Assembly: GCA_013331215.1 (NCBI GenBank)
Contig: DUGU01000201.1
Coordinates: 1 to 8,961, forward strand
Direction of reading: 5' to 3'
DNA length: 8,961 nucleotides
DNA from: Methanoregulaceae archaeon
GTDB taxonomy: Archaea; Halobacteriota; Methanomicrobia; Methanomicrobiales; Methanospirillaceae
Shown: positions 6,892 to 8,961 of the stretch, piece by piece
Numbering within the stretch: the stretch's first letter is position 1
Layout: every line of letters begins with the position of its first letter
Program-made: the position numbers and the translations under genes
The notes under the pieces: model-generated
Seen by the model: the letters and a program-made list of their open reading frames with translations, nothing else
The model's database searches: none
Told to the model about the DNA's origin: nothing

Positions 6892-6899
6892 TCATATAT
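6892..6899 (+). promoter_or_regulatory. TATA box for the 46-residue peptide gene
   Basis: TTCATATATATCC (about 6891-6903) is the clearest TATA box in the window, directly after the propeller stop codon. Its centre is about 27 bases before ATG 6923, which predicts transcription starting at or next to the start codon. Confidence 0.68.
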
Positions 6900-6922
6900 A
6901 TCCGAAACGCGCACAGGAGTGC

Positions 6923-7063
6923 ATGGAACGGCGCAACATCCTTATCCTCACGATTACCGGGATCCTGGCGGTCGTGGTCGGCCTCACGGTGGCCTCGCTG
7001 TTGGGAGTCGACATAGGGTTCCTGTCAGGGAGCATCATCACCAATAGCCCATACCCGCCATAA
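6923..7063 (+). CDS. 46-residue single-span membrane peptide, unknown function
   Basis: A short gene encodes MERRNILILTITGILAVVVG and then LTVASLLGVDIGFLSGSIITNSPYPP. It has a basic N-terminus, one long hydrophobic helix (about residues 5-29) and a polar tail that would lie outside the cell. AGGAG at 6915-6919 sits three bases before the ATG, a strong TATA box lies at 6892-6899, and a hairpin with T-tract follows the TAA. These signals make it a credible independent transcription unit despite its size. I do not recognise a family. The lack of a typical cleavage site suggests it stays in the membrane, possibly as a small regulator or accessory subunit. It is close behind the propeller gene, but its own promoter argues against strict operon membership. 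Confidence 0.68.
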   Translation: MERRNILILTITGILAVVVGLTVASLLGVDIGFLSGSIITNSPYPP

Positions 7064-7088
7064 CCCGGTACAACAGCCAGCCTTTTCT

Positions 7089-7118
7089 GCGCCCGGGACC
7101 GGCCCCGGGCGCCTTTTT
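7089..7118 (+). terminator. GC-rich hairpin plus T-tract terminator
   Basis: GCGCCCGGG (7089-7097) pairs perfectly with CCCGGGCGC (7104-7112) across a six-base loop, followed by TTTTT at 7114-7118. It sits 25 bases after the stop of the 46-residue gene. The T-tract runs up to the stop codon of the convergent transporter gene (7118-7120). The minus strand has no T-tract after the hairpin, so the plus-strand role is clearer. Confidence 0.72.
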
Positions 7119-8368
7119 CACATCTGCGCGTAGAGTACCGCACCGACGGGAAAGAGCACGGACCCGACCAGCATGATCCCGTACCAGAGCTTCGAGCCGC
7201 GGGCGTACGCGGGCAGCCGCCGGTCGAGCCAGATGAGCATGAAGCCGACGAGTCCGAAGACGAAGACCGAGATCGTCAGCACGTCCTTGATCGTGTACTT
7301 CGAGCCGACGTAACTGAAGAGGATGAAGATCGCTGCGAATGCGACCACGGCGGACCGGTACAGTCCGTCCTCGGCGATCCGCGTCGGCACTGTCTGCTTC
7401 ACGATCGTGGCGATCGCCCTGGCCCGGCCGTCCATGGCCCCGATCAGGTAGACGAAGAGGGTCAGGAACGCCGTGATGACGAAGACGGTCATCCCGAACG
7501 GGATGACGTCGAGCGTATGCCCGATCACCCGGACCATCAGGTCCGCCTCGAACGCGGGCATGCCGTGCTCGTTCAGCACCACGAAGCCGATGGTGATGAA
7601 GAAGAACGAGAGGATGGCGAGGAGCGCGAACCCGAGGGTCAGGTCGAAGCGGACGGAGCGCATGTGTTCCCGGTAGAAGGCCTCCCCGTGGCGATCGCCG
7701 AGCTGCTTCTGAAGCCACATGGTGTAGCAGAGGAGCGAGAGCCCCGTCCCGAGCGAGCACATGATCACGCCCGCCGAATAGAGGTGGTCCTCGTTGCCGA
7801 TGTTGGGCTGGAAGAGGCCCTGGAGGATCTCCACCGGGGAGAGGTAGAGCGAGAGGATGTTGACGGACATCCCGGCCACGATGATGAGGCCGGCGATCAC
7901 CATCACCCGCTTGAAGAGCGGATACGAGTTCATGAAGAGGATGAGGGTGATCAGAGCGAAGATCGCGATCATCGCGAACTGGACGGGCAGGGCCGCCGGG
8001 AGGAGCGAGGCGAGCAGGCTTGCAGCCATCACGGCGCCGCCCGCGTGGTAGATAATCTCGACCACGTAGATCGCGCCGATGAAGAGCACCTCCCATCTGC
8101 CGAGGCCCGGGATACGCCGGAGCCCCGCGTAGATGTTCTCGCCGGTCGCGACCGTGTACCGTGCGATCCCGTTCGTGAACGCGTATTTGTAGATGATGAC
8201 GCCCGCGACGGCCCAAAGGAGGGCGTAGCCGAATTCGGCTCCGAGCGAGAGGAAGACCAGGATCCCGACCCATCCGGCCGAGGACATTCCGAGGATCAGG
8301 CCGGGGCCCATGAACGGCAGCACCTCGGCACCGGCCGCCCTGATCCGCGAGAGGTACTCCGTCGCCAT
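7118..8368 (-). CDS. NRAMP-related divalent metal transporter-like membrane protein
   Basis: A 416-residue integral membrane protein with about eleven hydrophobic helices, organised like the NRAMP (Mn/Fe transporter) superfamily. The opening 'LPFMGPGLILG', then 'GAEFGYALLWAV' and 'KYAFTNGIARYTVATGENI', match the first helices of NRAMP homologues, where helix 3 ends in a 'GI/LARxxxxTG' signature. The canonical helix-1 metal site DPGN is absent, with S29-S30-A31-G32-W33 in its place. The helix-6 MPH motif is also not seen; the region reads 'SLGTGLSLLCYTMWLQKQ'. It may therefore transport something other than Mn/Fe or use another chemistry, as in NRAMP-related Mg or Al transporters and archaeal paralogues. 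ATG 8368 immediately precedes the amphipathic N-terminus; only weak GAG lies upstream, with no clear promoter. It is convergent with the 46-residue gene and divergent from the gene at 8466. Confidence 0.85.
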   Translation of the reverse strand: MATEYLSRIRAAGAEVLPFMGPGLILGMSSAGWVGILVFLSLGAEFGYALLWAVAGVIIYKYAFTNGIARYTVATGENIYAGLRRIPGLGRWEVLFIGAIYVVEIIYHAGGAVMAASLLASLLPAALPVQFAMIAIFALITLILFMNSYPLFKRVMVIAGLIIVAGMSVNILSLYLSPVEILQGLFQPNIGNEDHLYSAGVIMCSLGTGLSLLCYTMWLQKQLGDRHGEAFYREHMRSVRFDLTLGFALLAILSFFFITIGFVVLNEHGMPAFEADLMVRVIGHTLDVIPFGMTVFVITAFLTLFVYLIGAMDGRARAIATIVKQTVPTRIAEDGLYRSAVVAFAAIFILFSYVGSKYTIKDVLTISVFVFGLVGFMLIWLDRRLPAYARGSKLWYGIMLVGSVLFPVGAVLYAQM

Positions 8369-8465
8369 GATCTCGAGGCTCTACTCCACAACGATCTCTC
8401 TCGGGGACGCTGTTATTGGTGCCGGTCAGGGTGATTGTTTTTGCCAGGGAGGACATTATCAGATC

Positions 8466-8961
8466 GTGAATATCTCCGGCGCGCCGCAGTACCCGGACGC
8501 CATCTTCCGCGGCGCGCTCTGGCTCCTCCTCGTGGTATCGGTCGGGCTCGTCGCCTACGTCGTGCTGCTGCAGGGACAGGTGCCGCCCCGGTACACCGAC
8601 GTCGGAAACGCGGTCCAGCTCACGGCGAGCGCGGCCGCCGCCGGGGCCGCGGCGTGGTCGTACTTCCGCCGGGGGCCGGACATGCTGCTCGCGCACGGGG
8701 CGGTCGCCGGGGCGACGTGGACCCTTGCGAACACGTTCTGGTACGCCTTCTTCATCCTGATCGGGGAGGGTCTGAACTACCCGACCGTCGCCGACCTCGG
8801 GTTCGCCGGGGTCTTCCTCTTTCTGATCGCCGGGTTCCAGGAGGGGCTTCCGCGAAATCGCCTTCCCGCGTGGGCGTCGGCACCGATCGTACTCCCGCTG
8901 CTCGGAGCCGGGCTCTGGCTGGTCGCCGTGCTCGGTCCGAACGCGAAGACCCTGACCACCC
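8466..8961 (+). CDS. Multi-spanning membrane protein, N-terminal part, possible sensor
   Basis: An open frame runs from GTG 8466 to the window end without a stop, giving 165 residues of a longer protein. Hydrophobic helices lie at about residues 15-36, 50-64, 74-99, 111-127 and 138-158. The segment 'NTFWYAFFILIGEGLNYPTVADLGFAGVFLFLIAG' recalls the membrane input domains found in front of histidine kinase, PAS or GGDEF modules in other prokaryotes (the 'YPSxADxxFL' pattern), so a sensor is possible, but the catalytic part is not in view. GTG 8466 is the first usable start in frame. AGGGAGG at 8446-8452 is a strong Shine-Dalgarno sequence but 13 bases away, which is long. A divergent promoter with the transporter gene would lie in 8369-8465, where I see only weak A/T elements (TGTTATT, GATTGTTTTT). 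Confidence 0.6.
   Translation, partial: MNISGAPQYPDAIFRGALWLLLVVSVGLVAYVVLLQGQVPPRYTDVGNAVQLTASAAAAGAAAWSYFRRGPDMLLAHGAVAGATWTLANTFWYAFFILIGEGLNYPTVADLGFAGVFLFLIAGFQEGLPRNRLPAWASAPIVLPLLGAGLWLVAVLGPNAKTLTT

Noticed and set aside
5736..6914. Minus-strand open frame opposite the propeller gene, with apparent internal repeats
   Set aside because: The repeats only mirror the propeller blades on the other strand.
7038..8696. Minus-strand open frame of 552 codons over the transporter region
   Set aside because: Its product is an Arg/Pro/Gly-rich out-of-frame reading; the overlapping 416-codon frame has clear membrane helices and NRAMP-like signatures.
1..8961. Search for tRNA/rRNA genes, CRISPR repeats, insertion sequences or attachment sites
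   Set aside because: No direct repeat arrays, terminal inverted repeats, transposase-like frames or RNA-gene signatures were recognised by eye; a covariance-model search would be the decisive test.

Overview
The window looks like chromosomal DNA from a GC-rich euryarchaeon, most likely a methanogen of the Methanomicrobiales (Methanoculleus-like). This is inferred from base composition, archaeal TATA-like boxes followed by short leaders, GGAG-type ribosome binding sites, and the style of the proteins: a TolB-like surface propeller, a NERD protein and an NRAMP-related transporter. No rRNA, tRNA, CRISPR array, transposase or integrase was seen.

Layout. (1) 1-1514, plus strand: a decayed ABC export cassette. 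A FtsX/MacB-type permease (5' end outside the window) has a frameshift near 610, an in-frame TAG at 738 and probably a second, compensating indel at 775-779. It is followed by its LolD/MacB-type ATPase, which is uninterrupted in frame except for TAG codons at 1098 and 1404. (2) 1569-1802: a small methionine-rich protein with its own TATA box. (3) 1979-3392, minus strand: a two-gene unit, a NERD-domain protein followed by a small glycine-zipper membrane protein that starts with TTG inside the end of the NERD gene. (4) 3444-4094: a flavodoxin-fold NAD(P)H:quinone oxidoreductase gene with intact promoter and RBS but broken by TAG at codon 5 and TGA at codon 113. (5) 4279-5817: an intact FAD-dependent oxidoreductase with a C-terminal Rieske [2Fe-2S] domain. 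(6) 5871-6887: an exported six-bladed beta-propeller. (7) 6923-7063: a 46-residue membrane peptide with TATA box, RBS and a hairpin/T-tract terminator. (8) 7118-8368, minus strand: an NRAMP-related transporter lacking the canonical metal-binding motif. (9) 8466-end: the membrane-spanning N-terminus of an unidentified protein, possibly a sensor.

The genes do not form one pathway. The clearest theme is redox and metal handling (quinone reductase remnant, FAD/Rieske enzyme, NRAMP-like transporter, Met-rich protein), but a functional link is only inference. The most striking observation is the uneven decay: five nonsense codons, four of them TAG, plus indels, lie in three genes of the first 4.1 kb. 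The genes between and after them are intact. I see no convincing evidence of a wholly new multi-gene system here.
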